Part shown: one piece after another, positions 8,666 to 17,802 of the stretch
Position numbering within the stretch: position 1 is the stretch's first letter
Layout of the letters: every line of letters starts with the position of its first letter
Assembly: GCF_900111015.1 (NCBI RefSeq)
Contig: NZ_FOFS01000010.1
Span: forward strand, 152,665-216,664
Direction: 5' to 3'
Origin: Solimonas aquatica
Lineage (GTDB): Bacteria; Pseudomonadota; Gammaproteobacteria; Nevskiales; Nevskiaceae
Length of the DNA: 64,000 nucleotides
Made by a program: the position numbers and the translations under genes
Notes under the pieces: model-generated
Seen by the model: the letters and a program-made list of their open reading frames with translations, nothing else
Told to the model about the DNA's origin: nothing
The model's database searches: none

Positions 8666-11600
8666 CTACTGCGCCTGCACCGTGAGCCGCTGCGCCACAC
8701 CTTCGGCGCGCACATCCGGCTCGTACAGGCGCTCGGCGTGAATCTCATTCACCGCAAACTCGCCGCTGGCCACCGCACGCGCCAGATACGCGAGCCGGTA
8801 ATGACCGGCATCGGCCTGCTCGGCGAAGAAACGCACGGCATCGAAGCGCAGCTGCCGGTGGTAGAAGGGATAGGGATAGGCCGGGCTGGCCTGCGCCAGG
8901 GCCTCGGCATCGAAGCCCGAGGCGGTGGCCAGATCCGGATTGATCGGCTCCAGTCCCGCCGGCACCGGATCATCCACGAGCAGCTGCGTCATGAAGGCCG
9001 GCACATCCAGGCTGATTTCGATCTTCAACTGCTCACCTTGCTTGACCTCGAGCTGCGGGCCCTGCAAGGCCTGCCACTGCTGCGCGCGCCAGACGTAGTA
9101 CTGGCGACGCACCGCGAGCCCCGCCTGCAGCGGCTGCGTGGGCGGCGGCGCGGCGTAGCGCAGCGCGCTGCTCGCATACGCGCGGCCGCTGCCCTGGGTG
9201 TCGAGCTTGAGCGTCTGCGCCTGCTCGCCGATGGCCTGCTGCCAGCGTGCCTGCGGCTGCCCGCCGCTGAGCTGCGCCGTGCCCAGCGTCTGCGCGCCCA
9301 GCTGCGCGCGCACGCTCAGCGCCAGCGGCGCCGACTCGTAGACCCGCGCGTAATCCACGATCGCGCGCGTGCAGTACAAGTCTTCCTGGGTGTTGCGCCA
9401 CCACAGGCGCGTACCGCGTGCCTGCGTGATGGCCCGTGCCAGCTTCGCCGCCAGTTCGTCCTCGCCGGGCGCATGGCGCGCCGCCAGCGCCGAGAGCGCC
9501 GCGCAATTGGCGCGCAGCGGCGAACCCAGCAGCCAGGGGTTGTCGTCCTGCTCGTCCGCGCGCAGCAGCAGATTGGCCGCCGACTGCTGGCCGCGCGCGA
9601 GCAGTCGCTGCCAGGCGGCCTCGCTCACCGCTTCGGCGCCCTTCGTATGTGCCGCGGCATCGGCCAGCATGGTTTCACCGAACAAGCCCATGCGCGGCAG
9701 CAGCGGCAGATAGCGACGCAGTTCGGCGGCATCCAGCTGGCCGTGCTGCGCCAGCGCCGCCAGCACCACGGCACGCAGCTGCGCGCGCGTCTCGGCGTGC
9801 TCATAACCCGGCGCGGCGATGTCCTGGCGCAGCTGGACTTTGAGATAGGCGTCGAGCTTGTCCCAGACTGCCGCTGGCGGCGGGTAGCCCAGTTGCTGCA
9901 GCCAGGCGAACACCAGCGCCGTGTAGGCCGAAAGATAAGGGCTCTGGTAACGATCCTCGGCGACATAGAACCCCATGCCGCCGCCCGGCGCCTGGAAGCT
10001 CGCCGCGTCTTCGAACAGCTGCGCAGGCAAGGCCTCGGCCTGCGGCCAGGCCAGCGTGGCCGGCAGCTGCGCGCGCAGCTTCAGGTAATAGGCCGCCATC
10101 AGCGCCTTGCTCAGCCGCTGCTCCCAGCAGTCATAGGGATAAGCCGCCATGTGCTCGAAGGCGCCGCCGAGATTGCCGAGCAGGCTGCCGGCGACATCCA
10201 GCTGCAGCGCCAGCTGCGTGGCCTGCGGCGGGGGCTTGATCGCCAGCGAGTACGACTCGCCCGCAGTCAGGCTCGCAAAATCCGCCGCCACGATATTGGC
10301 AGCGCGCTCGCGCACCGGAATCTGCACACGCAGCGCGTCTTCATCCTGCGCATCGCCCGCGCGCGCCGTGAGCTGCACACTGCCGCTGCGCTCGATGCTC
10401 AGCGGCAGCGTCAGCGTGCGCCGTTCGAAGGGCTTCAGGCTCACACTCTGCTCGCGCTGCGCGCTGGCCGCGCCGCTGGCCTGCAGCTTCACCTTCAGCG
10501 TGCGCGTGCCCGGCTCGCGGTTCATCAGCGTGAAGCTGGCATCGAGACGGTCGCCGCGCTGCAGCTGCGCCGGCAGCGCCGCGCGCAGCTCGGTGGGCTT
10601 GCTCACCGCGATCTGCGCCTGACCCAGCCCCATGCGATCCGAGGGCGTGACCGCCATCGCCAGCACCCGCCAGCCGGACAGATTGTCCGGCGTGATGAAG
10701 CTGAAGCGGGCGCTGCCCCGGGCATCGGCCTTCAGGCTCGGATTCCAGTAGGCGACGAACTTCTCCACCGAACGCAGCGACAGATCCGCGCCGCCATCAC
10801 CGCCGGCACTGGCGCCCTTCTTCTCGAACTTCTGTCGTCCCACCAGACGCGTCAGCAGCGAGTAATTGGCCAGATCCAGAGGATCGAGCTGGGTGAAGCC
10901 CTTGAGCGGATCGAAGTAATCGCCGCCACCGCGAATCAGGTCGAACACCGCTTCATCCAGCACCGCCACCGCGAACTCCACCGGCTCGTCGCTGGCATGA
11001 CGCGCCGTGGCGCGCAGGGCCACCTGCAGGCTCTGGCGCGGCTTGAGCGTGCTGGCATCCGGCGTCACCTGCACCAGCAGCTCGCGATACGGATCCTGCA
11101 CCTTGAGCGTGGTATAGCCCATGCGGAACGCCGGCTTGCCCAGATCCACGCCGTCCTTGATCGGCGCCTGCACGCGCGGTGACATGACGGTGACCGAGAC
11201 ATACGCGCCGGGCAGATACTCGGGCTTGATCGGCAGCTCGATCACCGGCGTGGCGCCGCGCAGAACCTGCACGCGCTGCTCCAGCACGCCGTAGCGCTCC
11301 ACGGTGATCAGGGCCTGCGCGCCGGGATAGGGATTCTTCACGAACAGCTTCGCGGTATCGCCGACCTGGTACTGCGCGGCATCGGGGCGCACATCCAGGC
11401 TGAAGTCCGGGCTGTCCTCCCAGAGAATCTCGTTGGCGCCCTGCGCATACATCCAGGTGCTGGATTCGTGCAGACGGTTCTGGCTGTCGCGCACCAGGGC
11501 GATGGCGCGCAGCTCGCCGCCGCCATCGGGCGTGAAGCGGCAGACATTGCCCTGCGCCGAGCTGCGGCCCTGGCAGCTGGCCACGCGCTGCCACTGGCTG

Positions 11601-14257
11601 AAGCTGCGCGTGATATAGGCATTGCCGGCGCTCTTCACGCGCGCACCCTTGGTGATCTTGCGCTCGATCTTCACGTAGTACGGCACGCGCGACAGCGGCT
11701 TGCCGGCGGCGTCCACCACCAGGGTCTGCACCTCGCCGGGCTTGCCGGCCTGCAGCCAGCCCTGCTGCGCGATGCCGATGTAGCGATCGCGACCGTGATA
11801 GGGAATCTGCGCACTGGCCACGATCATGCGGCCCTGATCATCCTGCACGCTGCCTTCCAGCTGCAGGCTGCCGACCAGCACCGGCGCCTCCTTGACCTCC
11901 ACCTCGCCACGCCACTGGCCCTGCGCATCCAGATGCAGCTGCTGATCCAGCACCGCGCTCTGCGCGCGGCCGCCGCTCTGCCAGCTGTCGAACTGGTAGC
12001 GGCGCGCCAGCGGGTCCTGCGGCTCCAGTGCGCCGGCCTCCAGCCGCGCCACCACGCGCGCCGGCGCATTGGCGAACGGTCCGCCGCCATGCAGCTGCGC
12101 GCGCAGCTCGGCGCGGATGCGCTGCGCCGGCTGCGCCTCGCGCGCCTGCAGCTCGGCCTGCACGCGAAACGGCGCCGGCACGAAGTCGGACACCAGCACG
12201 CGCATCGGCTCCAGCCTCAGGTCCTGCACGAACTCCGGCTGCAGCTCGAAGCGATACCAGCCCACCGCCGCGCTGCGCGGCAGCGTATAGCTGCCATCCA
12301 GTGCACCGAAATCGGAGAGCTTGAGATGTGCGCGTTCCTCCACCGGATTGCCGGCCGGATCGATCAGGCGCAGGGTGTAAGCACCCGCCGGCGCCGGCTC
12401 CAGCGTGCGCCCGGAGTCCTCGCGCACGTAGAGCTTGTACTGCAGGCGATCACCGGCGCGGTACACGCCTTGCGCGGTGCTGCCCCAGGCGCGCAGATGG
12501 CCGTGGCGCTGGCGACGCCATTCGGAAATCTGCTCGCGCGAGGCGCGCCAGGTGTCCACCTGGAATTCATAGCTCAGCGGCAGCAGCGCGAGATCCGTTC
12601 CGCGCCGCACGCGCAGATACAGAGGCTCGCGCTTGTCATCACTCACCGAGACGTATTGCCGCTCCAGCCTGGCATCCAGCGCCGCACTGCCCGGCAGCAG
12701 GGCCAGGCCTTGCGCATCACTGCGCGCCTGCGCGCGCGGCGCGGCGGCGAAACCGTCCAGCACCTCGACCTCGGCGCCCGACACCGGCTTGCCATCGGCC
12801 ATGCCGGTGATCCAGACCAGCAGATTGTGGTTGCCGAGCTTGGCCTGCACCTGCCAGGGCGTGACCTCGGCGAAGAAAGCCTTGGGCTTGTCGTCCGTGG
12901 CCGGCGTGCTGCGCAGCTGGCCTTGCAGCGCGCCGCTGCGCGCGCCCAGCATGCTGCGCACATCCAGCGGCAGGGCGAAGGACAGATTGCGCACCGGCGG
13001 CACGAGCGTGCGCTGCTGGCCCTGCTCGTGCAGACCCTGCGCATCCTGGGCACGGAACTGCGTATCGAGCTGATCGAGATTGGTCACATACACCGGCAGC
13101 TGCGAGTCCACGCCGGACTCCAGCACCGCAGGCGAGTGATCCAGCACCAGGCGCGGCTGGCGCGCGCCGGTGCGAAACTGCAGGTGCTGCTCGCTACCCA
13201 GCGTGCGACCGAAACGATCCTGCAGGCTGGCCGCGATCCTGAGCTGATAGTCGGTCTCGGCCGCCAGGCGATACGGCAGACGCAGCGCGTACACCTGGCC
13301 CGCCTCGTGTTCACCGTTCACGGGGGTCGCCGGCGTGAGCTCGCCTTCGTCCTGCGCGGCGGGCGCAAGCGCCGGCGACTGCGGACTGAGCTGCAAGGCG
13401 GCGGCGTCCTCGCGCATCGGCACATTGAACAGCAGGGCCGCGCCTTCCAGCGGCGTGCAGTGTTCGCCGGCCTTGATCTGCCGCTGCGCCTTGCCATCGA
13501 AGCATTGCAGGCCCAGCAGGCGCGGCGCGGCGTAGGTCTGCAGCTTGCTCACCTCGCGAGACTCGCGGCCCGGCTCATCACCGAAGGCCGAGCGCAGCCC
13601 GGGCCGCAGGCGCAGCGCATAAGCCTGATCGGCACGCAGCGCCTGACGCGGCGTGAGCAGCCAGAGCTCACGCGCCTCGCCCTGCGGCGTGTAGAAGGGC
13701 GTGTCCTCGTCCTCATACGCGCCGCTGGCCTGCAGCGCCGCGCCATCCAGACTCAAGGCCTGTTCCACCGACGCGCGTGCCACCGGCTGACTGAAGCGCA
13801 CGCGCAGCTGCGGCCGCACGGGGCTGGTCCACTGCGCGACCTCGGCCCATTGCAGCGTGGGCGTCTCGGTGCTGAAGCGATGCTCGATGCCGCGTTCCAG
13901 CCGGCTGCCGTCCAGGGCCGTGAAGCCGGCGTCGATCCGCAGCTGATAGCGCGTGGCGAGACCAAGCTGCGCGCCATCGGCGAGATTGCAGGCCAGGGTC
14001 TGCACATCCAGCCAGCGCCACTGACAGGGCAGCTCGGGCGTGATGCGCACCGGAATCTCGCTGGCCTGCCGCTCCATGCGGCCCAGCGGCACCATGGCGC
14101 GGTCGAAGCTCAGCAGCAGCTGATTGCCGACCGGCACGTCCTCGCCGGAAGGCGTGATGCGCAGGAGCTTCAGCTCCCCGGCCTGTGCCACGCCGCCGAG
14201 TGCAGCCGCCAGCAGCAGCGCGCCGCACGGCATCAGCCTGGCCTCAGGGCGTCGCAT
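8666..14257 (-). CDS. yfhM: Bacterial alpha-2-macroglobulin with thioester motif
   Basis: A very large (1863 residues) periplasmic protein, read from the ATG at 14257, which overlaps the upstream gene by 14 bp. The alternative ATG at 14233 would remove the Arg-rich n-region of the signal peptide. The signal ends near GVAQA-GE; there is no lipobox Cys, unlike E. coli YfhM, which is a lipoprotein. MG-type beta domains follow, then the thioester motif PYDCWEQ with Cys at residue 1377 (codon 10127-10129), inside an alpha/alpha toroid, and a receptor-like C-terminal domain. The family traps attacking proteases by covalent capture through Cys-Gln. It is longer than the 1653 residues of the E. coli protein. 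Gene order with pbpC matches enteric genomes. Confidence 0.93.
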   Translation of the reverse strand: MRRPEARLMPCGALLLAAALGGVAQAGELKLLRITPSGEDVPVGNQLLLSFDRAMVPLGRMERQASEIPVRITPELPCQWRWLDVQTLACNLADGAQLGLATRYQLRIDAGFTALDGSRLERGIEHRFSTETPTLQWAEVAQWTSPVRPQLRVRFSQPVARASVEQALSLDGAALQASGAYEDEDTPFYTPQGEARELWLLTPRQALRADQAYALRLRPGLRSAFGDEPGRESREVSKLQTYAAPRLLGLQCFDGKAQRQIKAGEHCTPLEGAALLFNVPMREDAAALQLSPQSPALAPAAQDEGELTPATPVNGEHEAGQVYALRLPYRLAAETDYQLRIAASLQDRFGRTLGSEQHLQFRTGARQPRLVLDHSPAVLESGVDSQLPVYVTNLDQLDTQFRAQDAQGLHEQGQQRTLVPPVRNLSFALPLDVRSMLGARSGALQGQLRSTPATDDKPKAFFAEVTPWQVQAKLGNHNLLVWITGMADGKPVSGAEVEVLDGFAAAPRAQARSDAQGLALLPGSAALDARLERQYVSVSDDKREPLYLRVRRGTDLALLPLSYEFQVDTWRASREQISEWRRQRHGHLRAWGSTAQGVYRAGDRLQYKLYVREDSGRTLEPAPAGAYTLRLIDPAGNPVEERAHLKLSDFGALDGSYTLPRSAAVGWYRFELQPEFVQDLRLEPMRVLVSDFVPAPFRVQAELQAREAQPAQRIRAELRAQLHGGGPFANAPARVVARLEAGALEPQDPLARRYQFDSWQSGGRAQSAVLDQQLHLDAQGQWRGEVEVKEAPVLVGSLQLEGSVQDDQGRMIVASAQIPYHGRDRYIGIAQQGWLQAGKPGEVQTLVVDAAGKPLSRVPYYVKIERKITKGARVKSAGNAYITRSFSQWQRVASCQGRSSAQGNVCRFTPDGGGELRAIALVRDSQNRLHESSTWMYAQGANEILWEDSPDFSLDVRPDAAQYQVGDTAKLFVKNPYPGAQALITVERYGVLEQRVQVLRGATPVIELPIKPEYLPGAYVSVTVMSPRVQAPIKDGVDLGKPAFRMGYTTLKVQDPYRELLVQVTPDASTLKPRQSLQVALRATARHASDEPVEFAVAVLDEAVFDLIRGGGDYFDPLKGFTQLDPLDLANYSLLTRLVGRQKFEKKGASAGGDGGADLSLRSVEKFVAYWNPSLKADARGSARFSFITPDNLSGWRVLAMAVTPSDRMGLGQAQIAVSKPTELRAALPAQLQRGDRLDASFTLMNREPGTRTLKVKLQASGAASAQREQSVSLKPFERRTLTLPLSIERSGSVQLTARAGDAQDEDALRVQIPVRERAANIVAADFASLTAGESYSLAIKPPPQATQLALQLDVAGSLLGNLGGAFEHMAAYPYDCWEQRLSKALMAAYYLKLRAQLPATLAWPQAEALPAQLFEDAASFQAPGGGMGFYVAEDRYQSPYLSAYTALVFAWLQQLGYPPPAAVWDKLDAYLKVQLRQDIAAPGYEHAETRAQLRAVVLAALAQHGQLDAAELRRYLPLLPRMGLFGETMLADAAAHTKGAEAVSEAAWQRLLARGQQSAANLLLRADEQDDNPWLLGSPLRANCAALSALAARHAPGEDELAAKLARAITQARGTRLWWRNTQEDLYCTRAIVDYARVYESAPLALSVRAQLGAQTLGTAQLSGGQPQARWQQAIGEQAQTLKLDTQGSGRAYASSALRYAAPPPTQPLQAGLAVRRQYYVWRAQQWQALQGPQLEVKQGEQLKIEISLDVPAFMTQLLVDDPVPAGLEPINPDLATASGFDAEALAQASPAYPYPFYHRQLRFDAVRFFAEQADAGHYRLAYLARAVASGEFAVNEIHAERLYEPDVRAEGVAQRLTVQAQ

Positions 14258-14747
14258 GTTTGATGCGCGCATAGCTGACGCCCTCCGCATTGCCCACCAG
14301 TCGCAGCTCGCGATAACCGGCGTGATTGCGCCAGATGCTCTCGTGTTCGGTGACCTCATCCGGCTCGCGTACCGGCAGACCCAGCACCGCCAGCGTCGCC
14401 GCACGCAGCGGCAGCTCGCGCTCACGCAGCGAGATCGTCAGCCAGTCGGCCTTGTCGTCGATGAAGGTGATCTGCAGGCCGTGCTGCGCATAACGGCAGC
14501 GCGTGCTGAACTCGGCGCGCTCGCAGGCGACGGGCTCGCCCAGCTGCTGACGCAGCGCCTGCTGGCTCTTGCCGACGATGGCGGCAAGATCGATCGCCCC
14601 CTGCGCCTCGCCCTGCGGCGGGGTCTCGAAGGCAGCCTGATAGTCGTAGGTATCCGGCAGCCAGTTGCGCCACCAGGCCAGCGCCAGCAGCAGCGCCAGC
14701 AACAGGCCCAGCACCGCCGGCACACGCCATCGTCTCGTCTTCATCAT
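14244..14747 (-). CDS. Small membrane-anchored protein upstream of macroglobulin
   Basis: A 167-residue protein I do not recognise. Residues 12-26 (AVLGLLLALLLALAW) form one N-terminal membrane anchor after a basic MMKTRRWR start, so the rest should be periplasmic. The soluble part has a GKSQQALRQQLGEP segment and two cysteines (ACERAEFSTRCRYA near residues 75-86), with a strand-rich C-terminus. The GxxxxxLxxxLGEP pattern recalls the first helix of SmpA/BamE-like or DUF folds, but the resemblance is weak. Its stop codon lies inside the first codons of the macroglobulin gene, so the two should be translationally coupled and may work together. Start ATG 14747 or the next ATG at 14744. Confidence 0.75.
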   Translation of the reverse strand: MMKTRRWRVPAVLGLLLALLLALAWWRNWLPDTYDYQAAFETPPQGEAQGAIDLAAIVGKSQQALRQQLGEPVACERAEFSTRCRYAQHGLQITFIDDKADWLTISLRERELPLRAATLAVLGLPVREPDEVTEHESIWRNHAGYRELRLVGNAEGVSYARIKHATP

Positions 14748-14833
14748 GGATCCGTTTCTTGTCGCCGTCCGCAGGCCGCGCGGCAGCAGGCCGAGTCACT
14801 CGTTTCGTCCCAGCTGCATGCAATAATGCCGTG

Positions 14834-15937
14834 ATGCCCCTGATCCTGCTCACGCTGACACTTGCCGCGCTGGCCTGCGGGCCGCTGCTGTATCAGTACG
14901 CGCGCTCGCGCGTGGCGCTGCTGGCGTTTCTCGACGGCTTCATGCTGGTGAGCATCGCCGGGCTGGTGCTGCTGGAAGCGGTGCCGGGCACCTTCAGTGC
15001 CGGCGGCGCCTGGAGCGCGCTGTTCATTCTGCTCGGCCTGCTGGGTCCCAGCGCCCTGGAGCATGGCCTGACGCGGGCCCGTGAGAAAGCGCATCTGCTG
15101 GCCCTGCTGCTGGCGATTCTCGGCCTGATGATTCACAGCCTGGGCGATGGCGTGGTGCTCTCGCAGGGCGGCGACGCGCACGCGATGCTGGCACTGCCGC
15201 TGGCCGTGGCGGTGCACAGCGTGCCGGTGGGCCTCGCCGTGTGGTGGCTGCTGTATCCGGTCTTCGGCGCAGTGCCGCCGCTGGCCGCGATCGTGGGCAT
15301 GGCCGGCGGCACCATCGCCGGCTTCCTGTTCGGCCCTGAACTCGGCGCGCATCTGGGCAGCAGCGGCTGGGCCTGGTTCCAGGCCCTGGTGGCCGGCTCG
15401 ATTCTGCATGTGGTGTTCGGCCGTCCGCATATCGATCCGGGCGAGCACCGCCATTATCCGCCGCGTTACGAAGGCCTGGGCAATCTCTGCGCGCTGCTGG
15501 GACTGGTGGCGCTGGCGCTGCTGGAATCCGAACCCCTGCCGGCCGCCGCCGGCTTTCACCTGAGCCTGCAGCTGGGCCTGATCGCGGCGCCGTGGATTCT
15601 GCTGCTGGATCTGCTGCTGGCGGTGTTGCTGGCGCTGCGGCAGCGCGGCGCGGCGCCGCTCTGGCAGCGCAGCCTGCAGCTGGCGGGTCTGGAACTGCCC
15701 GACCGCGGTGCGCCGCATCTGCTGGCGCTGCTGCTGATTCTGGGCTTCGGTCTGCCGCTGCTATGGCCGGCGGCGCTGCAGCTGAGCGAGCAGTCCCCGG
15801 GCGCCTGGCAGATCACTGCGGCGCTGCTGATCACCGCGCTGCTGGCGGGATCCATGCTGCGCCGGGGCAGCCGCGCCTGGCTGGCCGATCTCACGCCGCG
15901 CCTGGGCCAGAGCCACGGCCATCATCATCACCACTGA
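14834..15937 (+). CDS. ZIP-like polytopic membrane protein with His-rich tail
   Basis: A 367-residue, almost wholly hydrophobic protein with about ten predicted membrane segments. Two helices carry HSLGDGVVLS (near residue 100) and HSVPVGLAVWW (near 130), which resemble the HNxPEG-type metal-binding helices IV and V of ZIP (Zn/Fe) permeases. The positions normally held by Glu are changed to Asp and Val, so this is a distant relative at best. A cytosolic or periplasmic HIDPGEHRHYPP loop and the C-terminal SHGHHHHH tail could bind metal. Start at ATG 14834; the GTG just before it at 14831 is possible. Divergent from the macroglobulin operon and convergent with the GntR gene (4 bp between stops). 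Confidence 0.6.
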   Translation: MPLILLTLTLAALACGPLLYQYARSRVALLAFLDGFMLVSIAGLVLLEAVPGTFSAGGAWSALFILLGLLGPSALEHGLTRAREKAHLLALLLAILGLMIHSLGDGVVLSQGGDAHAMLALPLAVAVHSVPVGLAVWWLLYPVFGAVPPLAAIVGMAGGTIAGFLFGPELGAHLGSSGWAWFQALVAGSILHVVFGRPHIDPGEHRHYPPRYEGLGNLCALLGLVALALLESEPLPAAAGFHLSLQLGLIAAPWILLLDLLLAVLLALRQRGAAPLWQRSLQLAGLELPDRGAPHLLALLLILGFGLPLLWPAALQLSEQSPGAWQITAALLITALLAGSMLRRGSRAWLADLTPRLGQSHGHHHHH

Positions 15938-15941
15938 GCGC

Positions 15942-16625
15942 TCAGTGCGGGCCCTGCTGCTGGCTGCGGAGTTTGGCCAGCCGCTCCAGCAAGCGCCCGA
16001 AAATCTCGCGTAGCGGTTCTGCCGCGCGTTCACCATCGCCTTCGCGCAGCGCGGCGATCAGACGCTTGCGCTGGCTCACGAAACAGCCCATCAGGCCGAT
16101 GCGCTGCACCGCGATGCGGGCGCGCACATCCCAGGCCATGTGTTCCCAGGCGCGCAGGTAAAGCCGGTTGCGCGACATCACAATCAGCTGGCGGTGAAAA
16201 TCCAGCGCGGCCTGCATCAGGGCTTCGGTGTCGTCGCGGCGTTCGGCCTCCTGCATGCGGCGCAGGGCCTGCTCCAGAAGCTGCAGATCCTCGGGCGCGC
16301 AGGGCACCGCCAGACGCAAGGCCGACTCTTCCAGCGCCAGGCGCAGCTCATATGCCTCGCGCAGCTCTTCCAGGTCGATGCCGCGCACCCGCGTGCCGCA
16401 GTAGGGGCGCGATTCCAGCAGCCCCAGCGCTTCGAGTTCGCGCAGCGCCTCGCGTACCGGCGCCTGACTGACCTCGAACTCGGCCGCCAGCGCCAGCTCA
16501 CGCAGATGCGCACCGGGCTGCAAGCGCCCGTCGAGAATGCGCGCGACGATCTCGCTGCGGATGTGCTCGCGCATGCAGCGGCGCGGCACGCCTGCGGGCG
16601 CCGGCGTCGCCGCCTTGCTCTTCAC
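15942..16625 (-). CDS. GntR-family (FCD-type) transcriptional regulator
   Basis: A 227-residue regulator with an N-terminal winged helix (residues 20-85: MREHIRSEIVARILDGRLQP, then LRELALAAEFEVSQAPVREA and LRELEALGLL), the GntR signature of the FadR/VanR group. The C-terminal helical FCD effector domain (residues 95-215) includes ALEESALRLA and a DFHRQLI segment, whose His/Asp residues often bind a metal or organic acid. Its ATG overlaps the stop of the MFP gene as ATGA, so it is the last gene of the RND efflux operon and probably regulates it. A candidate operator lies at 21072-21085. Effector unknown. Confidence 0.9.
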   Translation of the reverse strand: MKSKAATPAPAGVPRRCMREHIRSEIVARILDGRLQPGAHLRELALAAEFEVSQAPVREALRELEALGLLESRPYCGTRVRGIDLEELREAYELRLALEESALRLAVPCAPEDLQLLEQALRRMQEAERRDDTEALMQAALDFHRQLIVMSRNRLYLRAWEHMAWDVRARIAVQRIGLMGCFVSQRKRLIAALREGDGERAAEPLREIFGRLLERLAKLRSQQQGPH

Positions 16626-17788
16626 GAGGCGGCCTTGGCCGTGGCGACGGGCCGCACGCGCGCGCCGTCTCGCAGCGAGTCGGGCGGATTGAGCACCACC
16701 TGATCGCTTTCGCGGATGCCGTCCAGCACTTCGATCTCGCCGCCGAAATCGCGGCCCTGATGAATGCTGCGCAGATGCACGCGCTGCTGCGCGTCCACCA
16801 CCGCCACCTGCAGACCCTCGCTGCGGAACAGCACCGTGTTGGCCGGCAGTCGCAGACTGCCGGTTCTGCCTTCCGGCAGCTTGAAGTGCGCCTCGCCATA
16901 GGCACCGGGCAGCAGGTGATAGCGGCTGTTGTCCAGCTCCAGCTCGGCCTGCAGGCTGCGTGTCTGCGGATCGAAGGCGCCGGCACTGCGCACCAGGCGC
17001 GCCTCGAAGCTCTGGCCGGGACGCTCGCTGAAACGCAGCTGCGCCGGCACGCCCGGCTGTGCCAGTGCGGCATAGGGCTGCGGCAGCTGCACGTAGACGC
17101 GCAGCGCGTGCGTATCGGCGATGCGGAACAGCTCGGCACCGCTGTTCTGGCCGGCGTTGATCAGCGCGCCGATGTCGGTGTTGCGCGCCACCACCACGCC
17201 GTCGAAGGGTGCCAGCACGCGCTTGAAGGATTCCAGATCGCGCAGCCGCGCGAGATTGGCCTTGGCCGAAGCCAGCGCCGCACGCTTGGCGGCGGCGTCG
17301 CCGGCCTTCTGCTCGGCCTCCTGATGCGAGACCGAATCCGCTTGCAGGAGCTGCTGCCAGCGTTCGCTGGTGCTGCGCGCCAGTTCCTCGTTGGCCTGCG
17401 CGCTGGCCAGGTCGGCCTGCGCCTGCGCCAGCTGCTGGTCGATCTCCGGCGTATCGATTTCCGCCAGCAGCTGACCCTTCTTCACCGCCGTGCCGATGTC
17501 GGTATGCCAGGCACGCAGATAACCGCTGGTGCGCGCATAGATGCTGGCCTCGTTGTAGGCCCGCAGCTCCGCCGGCAGCACCACATCTTCGCCACCCTGG
17601 CCGCGCGAGGCATGCACCAGCACCACATCGGGCAGCGCGGCCTCCTCGGTGCTGCGCGCCAGCGCCGCGCGGGTCAGCACGCGCTCACTCACGCCCCAGA
17701 CCACCAGAATCGCCAGCACCAGCAGCAACAGCTTGCCGCCGTGCCGCTTCCAGACGCGCGGCTCTTCGGGATTTTGCATTTGCGACAT
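16622..17788 (-). CDS. RND efflux periplasmic adaptor (MFP/HlyD family)
   Basis: A 388-residue membrane fusion protein linking an RND pump to an outer-membrane channel. It has a single N-terminal membrane segment (LLLLVLAILVVWGVSERVL, residues 15-33) and no lipobox. A lipoyl half-motif (LRAWHTDIGTAVKKGQLLAE near 90-110) is followed by a helical hairpin (IDQQLAQAQADLASAQANEE through a second arm ending AKANLARLRDLESFKRVLAP), then the beta-barrel (FDGVVVARNTDIGALINAG) and membrane-proximal domains. It sits 14 bp downstream of the pump gene and overlaps the GntR gene. No outer-membrane factor gene is nearby, so a TolC-like channel encoded elsewhere is probably used. Confidence 0.93.
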   Translation of the reverse strand: MSQMQNPEEPRVWKRHGGKLLLLVLAILVVWGVSERVLTRAALARSTEEAALPDVVLVHASRGQGGEDVVLPAELRAYNEASIYARTSGYLRAWHTDIGTAVKKGQLLAEIDTPEIDQQLAQAQADLASAQANEELARSTSERWQQLLQADSVSHQEAEQKAGDAAAKRAALASAKANLARLRDLESFKRVLAPFDGVVVARNTDIGALINAGQNSGAELFRIADTHALRVYVQLPQPYAALAQPGVPAQLRFSERPGQSFEARLVRSAGAFDPQTRSLQAELELDNSRYHLLPGAYGEAHFKLPEGRTGSLRLPANTVLFRSEGLQVAVVDAQQRVHLRSIHQGRDFGGEIEVLDGIRESDQVVLNPPDSLRDGARVRPVATAKAAS

Positions 17789-17802
17789 GGCTCGACGACT
17801 CC

